44,773 nucleotides of DNA, taken from positions 1 through 44,773 of the forward strand of contig CAISJH010000014.1 in assembly GCA_903885585.1 (NCBI GenBank), given 5' to 3'. Source of the stretch: an uncultured beta proteobacterium (GTDB lineage: Bacteria > Pseudomonadota > Gammaproteobacteria > Burkholderiales > Burkholderiaceae_C). Under the pieces are notes generated by a model. The model had not been told where the DNA came from and searched no databases. It saw only the letters and a list, made by a program, of their open reading frames with translations. Shown piece after piece: positions 32,677 through 40,639 of this stretch. Numbering within the stretch: the stretch's first letter is position 1; every line of letters starts with the position of its first letter. Made by a program: the position numbers and the translations under genes.

Positions 32677-32735
32677 GGGCTTTCGGAAACCGGATTGGCC
32701 GAGCCACACCCGAAGGGGCCATCCGACCCAGACGC
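32677..32735 (+). repeat. Diverged third copy (C) of the repeat core
   Basis: GGGGCTTTCGGAAACCGGAT, then a spacer and GGGGCCATCCGACCCA align with GGGGATTTCGGAAGCCGGCT and GGAGCCATCCGGCTCA of copies A and B, about 70% over 54 bp by eye. The ATCC loop and flanking G/C stem are kept. Confidence 0.4.
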
Positions 32736-32747
32736 CTTGCGACGACA

Positions 32748-32786
32748 GGGGGGGGGTGAGGCCGGGCGGGTGGGGCCGGGGGGGGG
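32748..32786 (+). other. Potential G-quadruplex
   Basis: Five G runs (9, 3, 3, 4 and 9 bases) separated by 1-7 bases lie within 39 bp on the plus strand. This fits the G3+N1-7 consensus for an intramolecular quadruplex. It lies in the gene-poor region next to repeat copy C. Confidence 0.5.
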
Positions 32787-33471
32787 ATTAGGGGCGTGCA
32801 ATGGGCCGCGTGGAGGCCGGTGGCGGGCTGCTCAGACCTCCGTGGCCGGTTGGAATACCCTTGGCAGGTCGGTCAGAGCAAGAGGGGAAAAAGGGCCAAA
32901 ACAAGCAAGTTGTCCATATAGAGCGCCGGGCAACGAAAACAGTAGGGACATCCACTTAGTTGTTCGTAGACGAAGCGCCGCAAGAGGTTCCCCAAAACAC
33001 GGAGGTAAGTCGTGCTGACGAAAAAGTGCTGATTTTCGGCCACTTAAGCCCAACGCAACGCTTAGTCGGGATGCGGGCGCCACCTAAAGGGCGCCGGCAA
33101 GGCCCACAAACGGGCGCCAGAGCGCCGAACGAAAGCCTGGTAAGGGGTGAGCCACAGGAAGGCGGCAAAAAGTGCTGCATGGGCCATTTCAAGACGTTCA
33201 CGGGGCCACCTGAAACGGCACATGGCGGCCCAGACGGAGATAGACGAAACGGCACGAGAGGATCCAATAAACGCGAAGAAGGACAACTCGGCCTGTCTGA
33301 GCCGCATCCAAGTGAGTGGACAACTCAGAAGGTTTGCCACAAAAAGGCGCATCGAGAGTGGGCGAGAAACGGTGAGAGGTACTGCGAACGGTTGATTTCG
33401 AGGGCCGCACACCACACCGAAGGAACAACCATCTGCGTCTGGTGTGCCTTCAATTGAGTGGACAACATGGC

Positions 33472-34074
33472 TTATTTGCCGATATTGGCCAGGTGGAGGA
33501 GCGCGCGTAGGCCAGCGGTCCTGCCCTCCAAGTCGCCGAGTGAGGCCACCGGATCGGCGGTGGTTTCCGATGCGTTCAACCGAGCTGTAAGAAGGCGGCG
33601 GACGTCCCCAACCGTGGCCATCAGGCGCGCCCGCTCGTCGAGGAGCATCCGCAGCACGTCCAACACTTCAGCCAGCGGCCCATTCAAGCGCTCCTCTTGG
33701 CCCGCAACGCAATCGACGTAACGCGTCAGATAGCCTGGCTTGAGCACATCCGCCCAAAAGCGGCGTGGATTGCCATCGGCCCAGGCGTCCTTCATGTGTG
33801 TGTGCCTAATCCTATGAACCACTGGATGCAAGCCAGGTCGCGTCTTGTGCGAAACCCATTCAACGCCAACGCGAGTCTTGGCGCCCGCCATCAGGTCGGC
33901 AACGAGGATGTGCGCAGTTTCAATAGCCTTATCCAGCACGCCCAGGCGCTTCAAGTTTGCCGAAACCGCACTCAGCAGTATTGGCTCCAGTTCGGCGCTT
34001 GCCGGACTGCTCGACTGCTCTCGTCGCGGATTCGACAAGAGCAACTTGGGGGCTGCAGGTCTTTGATCTGGCAT
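33472..34074 (-). CDS. Hypothetical protein divergent from the ParM operon
   Basis: A 200-residue protein starting MPDQRPAAPKLLL at 34074, just beyond the tandem repeats. It contains a helical block (LKRLGVLDKAIETAHILVAD), a W/H-rich middle (VSHKTRPGLHPVVHRIRHTH, RRFWADVLKPGY), and a long C-terminal helix (LDVLRMLLDERARLMATVGD). It is not recognised. Its position on the far side of the parC-like repeats, divergent from parM, suggests a link to partition or plasmid control (inference). The frame is open through the repeats to 34281, but that extension is repeat-derived. Confidence 0.6.
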   Translation of the reverse strand: MPDQRPAAPKLLLSNPRREQSSSPASAELEPILLSAVSANLKRLGVLDKAIETAHILVADLMAGAKTRVGVEWVSHKTRPGLHPVVHRIRHTHMKDAWADGNPRRFWADVLKPGYLTRYVDCVAGQEERLNGPLAEVLDVLRMLLDERARLMATVGDVRRLLTARLNASETTADPVASLGDLEGRTAGLRALLHLANIGK

Positions 34075-34076
34075 GG

Positions 34077-34180
34077 TGCTGAAGTTGCGTGCTGAAGTTG
34101 CGTGCTGAAGTTGCGTGCTGAAGTTGCGTGTTGAAGTTGCGTGTTGAAGTTGCGTGTTGAAGTTGCGTGTTGAAGTTGCC
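34077..34180 (+). repeat. Eight tandem 13-bp repeats, parC-like centromere
   Basis: The unit TG(C/T)TGAAGTTGCG is repeated eight times with exact 13-bp spacing (GAAGTTGCG at 34081, 34094, 34107, 34120, 34133, 34146 and 34159; GAAGTTGCC at 34172). The first four junctions have GC, the last four GT. Tandem 10-13-bp repeats in front of parM are the usual ParR-binding centromere of type II partition loci (family knowledge). Confidence 0.85.
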
Positions 34181-34242
34181 AATAGAATGCCACAATTATT
34201 CAGCGTAATGTATAGTGTACGCAACCTTCTGGAGAGGACGTA

Positions 34243-35271
34243 ATGGACTTGCAACCAGTAATAGCCCTCGATATCGGGCACTCTGCGTGTAAGGTTATCG
34301 CCTGTGCCAATGGACGGCGCGAGAGACTGCTTTTTCCATCAGTCGTCACCTCTGCCGTGGAGATTGCTGAAGACTCTGCTGCCGCCGACGCGCTTCGTGA
34401 GACCATCGAAGTGGGCGGCCGGAGGTTCTTCTTCGGCGATACGGCCGTCGTTCAGGGTGTCGCGGAGGCAGAAAGCGGTATGGCCGAGAACTGGATCTCG
34501 CATCCCCACCATCAGGTCCTGCTGCTCGGGGCGCTGCGGAAGGTCAAGCAAGCTTTTCAGGATCTCGACCCGTCAAAGGCCATCCTGGTGCTTGGCCTGC
34601 CCGCCCAGTACTACTCGGCGCAGCGCAACACCCTGCTTTCCTCAATGCGCAACCTTGTGCCTGGCGCGCAAGTGGTCGTTCTGCCGCAGCCGCTCGCACC
34701 GTACCTGGCGATTCAATATGCAATCGACGGGCGCGAGGACCGCGCTCGACCAGTGGCCGCGGAGAGTTGGGCAGTGCTCGAGGTTGGGCACTTCACTCTC
34801 GACGTTTGTCTGATCGCTGAAAGCAAGTGGGTTGAGCGCGCCAAGGGCAGTTGCGCTGGAGCTTACCGGCTGGTGGAGGCGCTGGCCGCAAAGCTGAGCC
34901 AACGCATCGGCAGCTCGGTTTCGATGCTCGAGGCTCAACGGGCGCTTGCTTCGGGGTATGTCCGTGTTTTCGGCCGTAAGGAAGACATCGCTGAGGACCT
35001 TGCGGCAGCACGGCGAGAGTACGCCGAGGAGGTCCTAGAGTTCGCTGCGATGAAGCTGGATCGAGACGCCCGTTCGCTAGACGGGATCTTGGTGGCTGGA
35101 GGCGGCGCCCAACTCATCTACGACCGCGTACGAGACCGGTGGCCGAATGCCACCCTCGCAGCACATGGGCGATTCGACGTCGCAGAGGGCTATGCGCGCA
35201 GTGGTCTTGCGCTGGCTCGCGATAACCATGTGCGTCTGGCACGCAAAGCCACCGCAGGGGCCAGCGCGTGA
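34243..35271 (+). CDS. parM: ParM/StbA-family actin-like partition ATPase
   Basis: A 342-residue actin-fold protein. Phosphate-1 loop VIALDIGHSACKV (residues 6-18), phosphate-2-like loop AVLEVGHFTLDV around residue 180 (E-V-G-H instead of the more usual D-x-G-x-x-T), and the adenosine motif ILVAGGGAQLI near 285. ParM filaments push plasmid copies apart in the cytoplasm (established). GGAGAGG precedes the ATG at 34243. The 13-bp repeats lie 60 bp upstream, and the gene overlaps the ParR-like gene by 4 bp, completing a ParMRC-type locus. It may instead be one of the related Alp-type actins. Confidence 0.85.
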   Translation: MDLQPVIALDIGHSACKVIACANGRRERLLFPSVVTSAVEIAEDSAAADALRETIEVGGRRFFFGDTAVVQGVAEAESGMAENWISHPHHQVLLLGALRKVKQAFQDLDPSKAILVLGLPAQYYSAQRNTLLSSMRNLVPGAQVVVLPQPLAPYLAIQYAIDGREDRARPVAAESWAVLEVGHFTLDVCLIAESKWVERAKGSCAGAYRLVEALAAKLSQRIGSSVSMLEAQRALASGYVRVFGRKEDIAEDLAAARREYAEEVLEFAAMKLDRDARSLDGILVAGGGAQLIYDRVRDRWPNATLAAHGRFDVAEGYARSGLALARDNHVRLARKATAGASA

Positions 35272-35657
35272 AAGCCTGGACGAGGCCGGGCCTTGGCGAG
35301 ATGCCGCAACGGCAACGCCACATGGTGCAGATCGACGCGAAGCGCTACCCAGAGCTGGCGGGACTGCTCTGGACAGCAGGCTTTGGGCAGAAATCTCAGC
35401 TCATGCTCGACCTGCTTGAAGCGGGACGTCGCCACCTGCTAAAGGAACAGCACAAGCGCAGTGACCGAGGTTCGCAAGGTGCCCACGGCGATCTGGAGTC
35501 TGGCGGACAACGCCAGCGCAGCAGAACGATCGCGGCTACAACTCCTCCAGCGACCACCCTCCCCTCGCCTCCCGCCACAGACACGTCAGTGACAGCAGTG
35601 CCGGCGCCGGATAGCGATCCGCCATCCCTGGGTGTGCTAACCGCCTTCATCGACTGA
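35268..35657 (+). CDS. parR: ParR/StbB-like partition adaptor
   Basis: A 129-residue protein starting at GTG in a GTGA overlap with parM. Residues about 18-60 (HMVQIDAKRYPELAGLLWTA, GQKSQLMLDLLEAGRRHL) fit a ribbon-helix-helix with one strand followed by two helices, as in ParR. The C-terminal half is a disordered T/P/S-rich tail ending LGVLTAFID, which could be the segment that contacts the ParM filament (inference). Sequence similarity to known ParR is weak, so the call rests on order, overlap and the repeats upstream. Confidence 0.65.
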   Translation: MKAWTRPGLGEMPQRQRHMVQIDAKRYPELAGLLWTAGFGQKSQLMLDLLEAGRRHLLKEQHKRSDRGSQGAHGDLESGGQRQRSRTIAATTPPATTLPSPPATDTSVTAVPAPDSDPPSLGVLTAFID

Positions 35658-35833
35658 ATCGCCACCGACCCACAAGGCCAAGTGCCACCGCTCGGCATCC
35701 GGCACGGTGGCCAAGCCTGGGAAGAGCAATCTCTCAGCCCCAACGTGAGCATCTTCGCCATCGCCTGGAGCGAGACGAGGCTGCCGAAGCACAAAACCCT
35801 CGCTGTTAGGTCGAAGCCGACAGTCCCCTGCGC

Positions 35834-37426
35834 TCAACTTTGGGGCTGCTGGTCGAGGCGCCACGCTAACCAGGCCTCAAAGCTTCGATCCTCGGGAAGC
35901 GGCAGCAGCTCGTCGAGCATCTCAGGACGCTCCCGCCTCATCCAACCCCGGAGGATAGCCAGCGCTGCGGCGTTCTTCGGCGTCCATCCGTGCGAGAGAA
36001 ACGGCTGCGTAAGGCGCGACTCATCTGCACCAGAGAATGCCTCCAGAATCTCCTCGCGCCGATCCTCGGGAAGGCCGAAGAATTCCTCAGCGAAGCGCGC
36101 CGATCCGTGGCGCGCGAACTCTTCTTTCAACCGCTCTTGGCGTGCGGCCGACGCGCGCTGCGCCTCTTGCGAGCGTGCCTCCGCCTCGATCTTCGCGTGG
36201 TCCAGATCGTCGCCTTTACCAGTCGAGACGTTGGCCAGGATGCCGTTGAAGTAAGCCTTCTTGGACGAGATGTGCCGACCCTGGGCCCTCATGCGGTCTT
36301 CGGCTTGCTTGAGCTTGACCAGGGTTTCGGCAACTTCTTCAAAAGAGCGGGCTTGGCTGAGATCGCCAATCTCTGCCGGGGCGAAGCCTAAGGATTCAAG
36401 CGCATTGACCACATCGCCCGGCCAGGTCATCGGAATGCCCAAGCTCATTGATCTCTTTGGGACAAACGCGAATTGCAGCTTGGAGACGCGCGTACCCGAC
36501 TTGAGTTCCTTGAGCTCTAGGGTGTAACCCAGAGCGGGGATGTCGTTGACGCGCCGTATGGCGTCGATGAGGTGCCGGCGCTTGAAGTCGGCGTATCGCA
36601 CGACGCGCTTGCCAAGCTTAGGATCGTCTTCGACATAGCCCGAATCGCCCAGGAGCAGTTCGATCCACGTTGCCGTCGGCAGCGCTGCGGTCACCTTCTT
36701 GTCGGTGTTCACGTACCGCCAAGCGTTCTGATACAGCGCATAGCTCGCGGCCGTGCCCAGGCCTCGCATGACTTGCAGCGAAAGCGTTGCCCAGTTGCTG
36801 GGTTCGAGCACGATTTGGAGAATCTCAGGGTCGAGCGAGAACCGGATGAGACCGCGCTTGATGCCTTTGCCATACCCGAGCGACGACAGGAAGTGGCTCT
36901 TCATCTCCCACTCTGTTTGCGCGTCCTCGCCAACGATGTTCCAGCGCAAGGTCATCTCGAACAGAGAGTCGAGCTCATCGTAGACACGCTGGAAGTTCTT
37001 GCCTGGGATGCCTGCGAGCCTGACCAGGTCTGTGATCCGGGTCTCAAAAACTGGCGCGAGCCGTTCGCTCTTGACTCGGGCCAAAGCTTCCTTGCCTCGT
37101 TTGCGGAAGTCGATCTGTGCGATGAGGATGCAGGCGTCGAGCAATCGACGGTTATTGAGGCTCTGGGCGTGCTCGGCCCTGGTCGGCGTAGCGTGGATCG
37201 CAGCGACTCCCTTGCGCATGTTGCGCAGGGCCTCGGGGATGATCAGATCCTCGGTGGGGAACAGCGGAATCTGGCTCTCGTCACGCAAGCGCATGTCGAA
37301 CCCGCTCTCAGCGATGGCGCGCGAATTCGCCGTGTCGCCTGCGGGCTCAGCATCTATGGCATCGGGATCTGGTTCCTGCACATGGTGGATCGTAAGCGAT
37401 GGCAAAGCATGAATCAAAGCTGCCAT
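35834..37426 (-). CDS. Replication initiator 1 (Rep_3/RepB-type)
   Basis: A 530-residue protein. Residues about 90-330 have the double winged-helix pattern of iteron-type plasmid initiators: RRLLDACILIAQIDFRKRGK, ITDLVRLAGIPGKNFQRVYDE, LFEMTLRWNIVG, and YALYQNAWRYVN. The C-terminal part (about 380-530) is helical (YFNGILANVSTG, ERLKEEFARHG) and W-rich. Initiators bind iterons upstream of their gene and open the origin (family knowledge). No good Shine-Dalgarno sits before the ATG at 37426; an internal ATG near residue 45 is an alternative. The repeat-rich stretch 37430-37897 is the likely origin. Confidence 0.8.
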   Translation of the reverse strand: MAALIHALPSLTIHHVQEPDPDAIDAEPAGDTANSRAIAESGFDMRLRDESQIPLFPTEDLIIPEALRNMRKGVAAIHATPTRAEHAQSLNNRRLLDACILIAQIDFRKRGKEALARVKSERLAPVFETRITDLVRLAGIPGKNFQRVYDELDSLFEMTLRWNIVGEDAQTEWEMKSHFLSSLGYGKGIKRGLIRFSLDPEILQIVLEPSNWATLSLQVMRGLGTAASYALYQNAWRYVNTDKKVTAALPTATWIELLLGDSGYVEDDPKLGKRVVRYADFKRRHLIDAIRRVNDIPALGYTLELKELKSGTRVSKLQFAFVPKRSMSLGIPMTWPGDVVNALESLGFAPAEIGDLSQARSFEEVAETLVKLKQAEDRMRAQGRHISSKKAYFNGILANVSTGKGDDLDHAKIEAEARSQEAQRASAARQERLKEEFARHGSARFAEEFFGLPEDRREEILEAFSGADESRLTQPFLSHGWTPKNAAALAILRGWMRRERPEMLDELLPLPEDRSFEAWLAWRLDQQPQS

Positions 37427-37429
37427 CGA

Positions 37430-37897
37430 TCAGACGCGAGGCGTCGAAGTATGCAGAACTGCCACTTTCCACAAGCAGGGACGCCAGGGGGAGTATGCGA
37501 CCTTGCGTCCTTCTCCCCAGAAGCGCCATCGATAGTCTGCCAAAGTGCCATCGCTTTTCGCATAAGCCGTTGATTCAAAACGACTTTTGGAACATGGAAC
37601 ACAGGGGATGTTCTGTAACAAGAGGGACTCAACGGTATTGCAGGCCGCCAGATTCATTGGCCCAACGGCGTAAGCCTCGCCTTCTGGGGTCGTTCGTAGA
37701 TGATTTCATCATCAGAAAACCCAAAGACAGCAGCCCCCGAACAGCCAGGCTTGGCAGAAAAAGGCATGGCGCTTTTGCATACTTTTAGGCGTATCCAGCG
37801 ATATGCGCAGCCCATCTTCGACGGTTTATGGCGCTTCTGCATACTGCGCGGTATTGCTTGAGCGTATCCACACCCGCCTTAAGCTAGACTTTGCGCA
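37430..37897. other. Repeat-rich intergenic region, candidate origin 1
   Basis: It carries ATGGCGCTTTTGCATAC (37766-37782) and ATGGCGCTTCTGCATAC (37828-37844), 62 bp apart, each followed by GCGTATCCA. The pieces GTATGCAGAA (37449) and CAGAAGCGCCAT (37518) are inverted parts of the same unit. GTATCCACA at 37864 is one base off a DnaA box. These fit iterons or operators between Rep 1 and the RHH-like gene. Confidence 0.55.
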
Positions 37898-38377
37898 ATG
37901 TCCGGTGCTAGCGAAGACCAGATCGATGCGATCGTCGGCGCCGCGCTCAAAGCCATGGTGGAGAGCGGCGTCGGACACGCGCGCGTCGGTGCTTTTGCTT
38001 CGAGCTTCCGAGACGAGGTGGCGGGGATACTAGGAGCCAAGCAAGCCAAGCCAGCCGAGCCGGACTTGCTGCAGATGGTGACACAGGCGGTCCGCCTGGC
38101 AATGGCTGACTCCGCGCCGGGTGCGAGCGCCCGCAAGTCCCAGACAGCCGAGCGCATCCATGTCTACGTGGGCGGCAAGCGCACTTCGGTGACGCTCCTG
38201 GCAGAGGGCCTTCGCAAGCTTGACGAGGCCGCAGGCGGTCGCAAGGCGGCCAAGGCCATCATTCAAGAGCTGGCCGCGAGCGCTCCGGCCGACGCTGATA
38301 ACCGCAGCGCCTGGATCCAAGAGCGCATGCTGGCCTTTGCTGGCACCAAGACCGACGGCAGGTCCGCTCGCCACTGA
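37898..38377 (+). CDS. Plasmid-maintenance-type small protein, possibly RHH DNA-binding
   Basis: A 159-residue protein. The C-terminal part (ERIHVYVGGKRTSVTLLAEG, LRKLDEAAGGRKAAKAII) has a 'strand-GKRTSV-strand-helix' layout seen in small DNA-binding regulators near plasmid rep genes. The N-terminal half is helical (IDAIVGAALKAMVESGVGHA). It is divergent from rep 1 across the repeat region, so it may control copy number or the origin (inference). Confidence 0.6.
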   Translation: MSGASEDQIDAIVGAALKAMVESGVGHARVGAFASSFRDEVAGILGAKQAKPAEPDLLQMVTQAVRLAMADSAPGASARKSQTAERIHVYVGGKRTSVTLLAEGLRKLDEAAGGRKAAKAIIQELAASAPADADNRSAWIQERMLAFAGTKTDGRSARH

Positions 38378-38451
38378 GCGTCATGAACGCGAGGGGGTGA
38401 GCCGCCTGTGACGGTCTCGCTCGGCATGGCCTGAGGCTACTCTTCTAGACA

Positions 38452-38469
38452 GTGGCCGAGTTTGGCCAC
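38452..38469. terminator. Hairpin between convergent genes
   Basis: GTGGCC-GAGTTT-GGCCAC is a perfect 6-bp inverted repeat between the plus-strand gene ending at 38377 and parB ending at 38650. No T run follows, so terminator function is uncertain. Confidence 0.3.
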
Positions 38470-38649
38470 CTGATCTCTTGGCGGTTCTCGCCTCGCGCTT
38501 GACGCTGCCAGACACCGCAGCGTGAACTGATCCCCCAAAGGGGTGGCCAACGCCCTGCGGCTCTTTAACCTTTCCCGCAGCCAACTCCAAGCTCCACTCG
38601 CCCGTCGATGCAATGCAGTCGCATCGAGGATCTGGGAGCATGTAAGCGT

Positions 38650-39609
38650 TTACTTTCTAACGCCCTCTTCTGTCGTCGATCCCGGCTCGGCGAGCAGCTT
38701 CTTGAAGCGCTCGACGAGGTTGGCTGCTTCGGGAGGCGCCAGCCCCTTAAGCACCAGCTCGATGCGGCCATCCTCCTCGAAGGTTTTGATCTCGCCTTTC
38801 GCTGCGCAGTAGGCCAGCGGCTCGCGGATTGAGCGCGGCCGGCGAACTGGGCCTTTCTCAGCTGCCTTGCGTCGCGCCACCACGTCGCGGTAGCCCATGC
38901 CAGACCTCGCAGTCTCGTGGATGAGGTCGATGGTGGCCCCCTCCCCTTGCTGCTCGAAGAATTCGCGCAGTGCGTTCAGCATCTTCAGGTTGAGCAGATC
39001 CTGGTGTTCGGCGGCAGCGATGATGACCTTCTGCGGCAGCGCCGCTAGCGACATCGTGCGGCTCACGTGATCCTCGCCCAACTCAAGCGCCTTGGCGAGT
39101 GCCGCCTGGGTCGGGTAGACCTTGCGAGAGATCAGATCCTTCCAGCGCAGGGCGTCATCGAGGGGCGTCTGGTCGCGCCGCTCGACGTTGGCGGCGCGCG
39201 CCATTTCGTAGAGTTCGCGGTCGCTTTGCGGCTTGGGGCGAATCTCCACGCGCAGCGTGTCTAGGCCAGCCGCGCGCGCTCCGCGCAGGCGTGTCTCTCC
39301 CTCTATCAGCACGACATGCCCATCGTCGTCGAGGTATCCGAGCGCGGCGACGCGCTGGCCGTTGGCTGCCAGGGACACAGCCATTTCGTCGATCGCGGTG
39401 TTCGTATAGATCGCGCGAGGGTTTAGCGGGTTGGACTTCACGCGCGAAAGCGGCGCATGAATGATTGGGCTTTCAGCCACCGGCTCGAGGACTTGGCTCG
39501 AGCCAAGAGGCTTTGGCGCGGGGGCGGCCACGATGGGTGCGGCGGCTGCGTAGGCCTCGGCCGCTACAACGGCTTGCGGCGAGATGGGCTTTTTCTTGAA
39601 ATTGGCCAT
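38650..39609 (-). CDS. parB: ParB centromere-binding protein (system 1)
   Basis: A 319-residue ParB. The N-terminal domain contains the box II motif GETRLRGARAAG (104-115) and ARAANVERRDQTPLDDA (138-152, like ENxQRxDLxPxEEA). A central HTH lies at about 165-190 (YPTQAALAKALELGEDHVSR). A C-terminal helical region follows. ParB binds parS and, as a CTP-dependent clamp, spreads on DNA, stimulating ParA (family knowledge). It lies 5 bp behind parA. A perfect TTGGCTCGAGCCAA palindrome, the probable parS, sits inside its own 5' coding region. Confidence 0.9.
   Translation of the reverse strand: MANFKKKPISPQAVVAAEAYAAAAPIVAAPAPKPLGSSQVLEPVAESPIIHAPLSRVKSNPLNPRAIYTNTAIDEMAVSLAANGQRVAALGYLDDDGHVVLIEGETRLRGARAAGLDTLRVEIRPKPQSDRELYEMARAANVERRDQTPLDDALRWKDLISRKVYPTQAALAKALELGEDHVSRTMSLAALPQKVIIAAAEHQDLLNLKMLNALREFFEQQGEGATIDLIHETARSGMGYRDVVARRKAAEKGPVRRPRSIREPLAYCAAKGEIKTFEEDGRIELVLKGLAPPEAANLVERFKKLLAEPGSTTEEGVRK
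39493..39506. other. parS-like palindrome inside parB
   Basis: TTGGCTCGAGCCAA, a perfect 14-bp palindrome identical to those upstream of parA (40397, 40419, 40604). It lies about 100 bp into the parB coding sequence. Confidence 0.75.
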
Positions 39610-39614
39610 GAGCT

Positions 39615-40277
39615 CTACTCCTGATTCGCGAGCTGGACGATCTCGTCATAAAGGCTCTGCATCTCCCGGATTGCTTTCGGGGAGCGGTCGGCGCCTTTGA
39701 GCTCGTGCAGCGCCCTGCCCGTCTTGCCAGTGGCCTTCCAAGCCTCTCGATGGGCAATGTGAGACTGGCAGACGGAGATGCCCTCACCGCGCAGAAAGTC
39801 GCGCAATTCGACGGTGGCTTTGGCGTTCTCTTTAGGCGACACCCGCGTCAGGACCACGTGCGCGGGAATACGGCCACTCTGGTGACGGCCGTCCAGCCCA
39901 CGAAGAGCCTCGAACACCGAGAGGGTCGATTCCATCTCCTGCTGGTCGTTTCCGCAAGGCACCAGCACCAGATCGGAGAGCTGGGCACACTCCAGCAATG
40001 TGCGGTAACTCTGCGCCCCGATATCGACGACGACCAGCGAGAACTTGCTGGCCAGGTTAGCGAGTTCCCGGGCGGGGTTTGCCGGCAAGGCAAGGACTGG
40101 GATGGACGGAGAGACGCCCTCCTCATTGCGAATCCTCGACCAAGACATCGCGGAGCCTTGCTTGTCAGTGTCGAGAAGAATGACATCGATTCCCTGAAAT
40201 GCTGCGAGAGCTGCGATGTGAGTGGCAAGCCGCGTTTTAGAGACGCCGCCCTTTTCTGCCCCGATCGTGATGACCAT
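39615..40277 (-). CDS. parA: ParA partition ATPase (system 1, type Ib-like)
   Basis: A 220-residue ParA/Soj-type Walker protein without an N-terminal HTH. The deviant Walker A is EKGGVSKTR (8-16, signature lysine K9, then K14). Walker A' is VILLDTDKQGSA (32-43), and the DIGAQ switch region (VVVDIGAQS) follows near residue 84. ParA moves plasmids over the nucleoid (established). Serine replaces the usual glycine in KGGVGKT, which is common in this small subgroup. It forms an operon with parB 5 bp downstream. Confidence 0.9.
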   Translation of the reverse strand: MVITIGAEKGGVSKTRLATHIAALAAFQGIDVILLDTDKQGSAMSWSRIRNEEGVSPSIPVLALPANPARELANLASKFSLVVVDIGAQSYRTLLECAQLSDLVLVPCGNDQQEMESTLSVFEALRGLDGRHQSGRIPAHVVLTRVSPKENAKATVELRDFLRGEGISVCQSHIAHREAWKATGKTGRALHELKGADRSPKAIREMQSLYDEIVQLANQE

Positions 40278-40330
40278 CGGCCGTCCTTTCCATGGTGCTG
40301 CACGTAACTCAAAGTACGTCCGAATGCCGA

Positions 40331-40371
40331 ATCTATGAACACCTGACGCGCATAGATCGCAGTATATAGAT
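40331..40371. promoter_or_regulatory. Candidate parA operator
   Basis: ATCTATG (40331-40337) is inverted relative to CATAGAT (40351-40357), followed by a direct repeat of ATAGATC (40352, 40366) in an AT-rich stretch 55-95 bp upstream of parA. This would suit autoregulation by ParB or another regulator. Confidence 0.4.
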
Positions 40372-40396
40372 CAAACTCTGCACAAAGCACGCGCCT

Positions 40397-40617
40397 TTGG
40401 CTCGAGCCAATGTCTAGGTTGGCTCGAGCCAAGAGTCAATGCCCTGGGTCGATGATCGACCGATGTTCGTTTTGTGGCGTCGTGCCAAGTCGCTGCAGGA
40501 TGGGTGCGGCCGGGTCTTGAGCGCAGGCTGCAGTGAGCAAAGTGTCGAGAAGCGTCCGTGCGAGATCTTGGCTCAGAGCCAAGATGACGTGTCGGGGCCG
40601 AGGTTGGCTCGAGCCAA
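40397..40617. repeat. parS: parS-like palindrome cluster upstream of parA
   Basis: TTGGCTCGAGCCAA occurs at 40397-40410, 40419-40432 (22 bp apart, two helical turns) and 40604-40617. A variant with one extra central base (TTGGCTCAGAGCCAA) is at 40568-40582. With the copy in parB this makes four perfect sites and one variant within 1.1 kb. Palindromic sites of 14-16 bp next to parAB are the normal ParB target. Confidence 0.85.
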
Positions 40618-40639
40618 GAGACTAACGAGCCCAACAAAA

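Larger units (their letters stand above)
32050..33470. other. Gene-poor, purine-rich region
   Basis: About 1.4 kb without a gene I can support. Several open frames exist, but their translations are rich in G, R, P and A and resemble no protein. The left part (32060-32100) is AT-rich. Two 9-base G runs occur at 32748-32756 and 32778-32786. The motif TGAGTGGACAAC occurs at 33313 and (TTGAGTGGACAAC) at 33455. A weak third copy of the 160-bp repeat lies at 32677-32735. Confidence 0.6.

Noticed and set aside
34077-34180. CRISPR array
   Set aside because: The units are directly abutting 13-mers with no spacers.
34075-34281. N-terminal extension of the 33472-34074 gene through the tandem repeats
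   Set aside because: It would translate the 13-bp repeats as 13-residue repeats (ATSTRNFNTQLQH). All minus frames are open there because the unit lacks stops; the repeats are better explained as the ParR-binding site.
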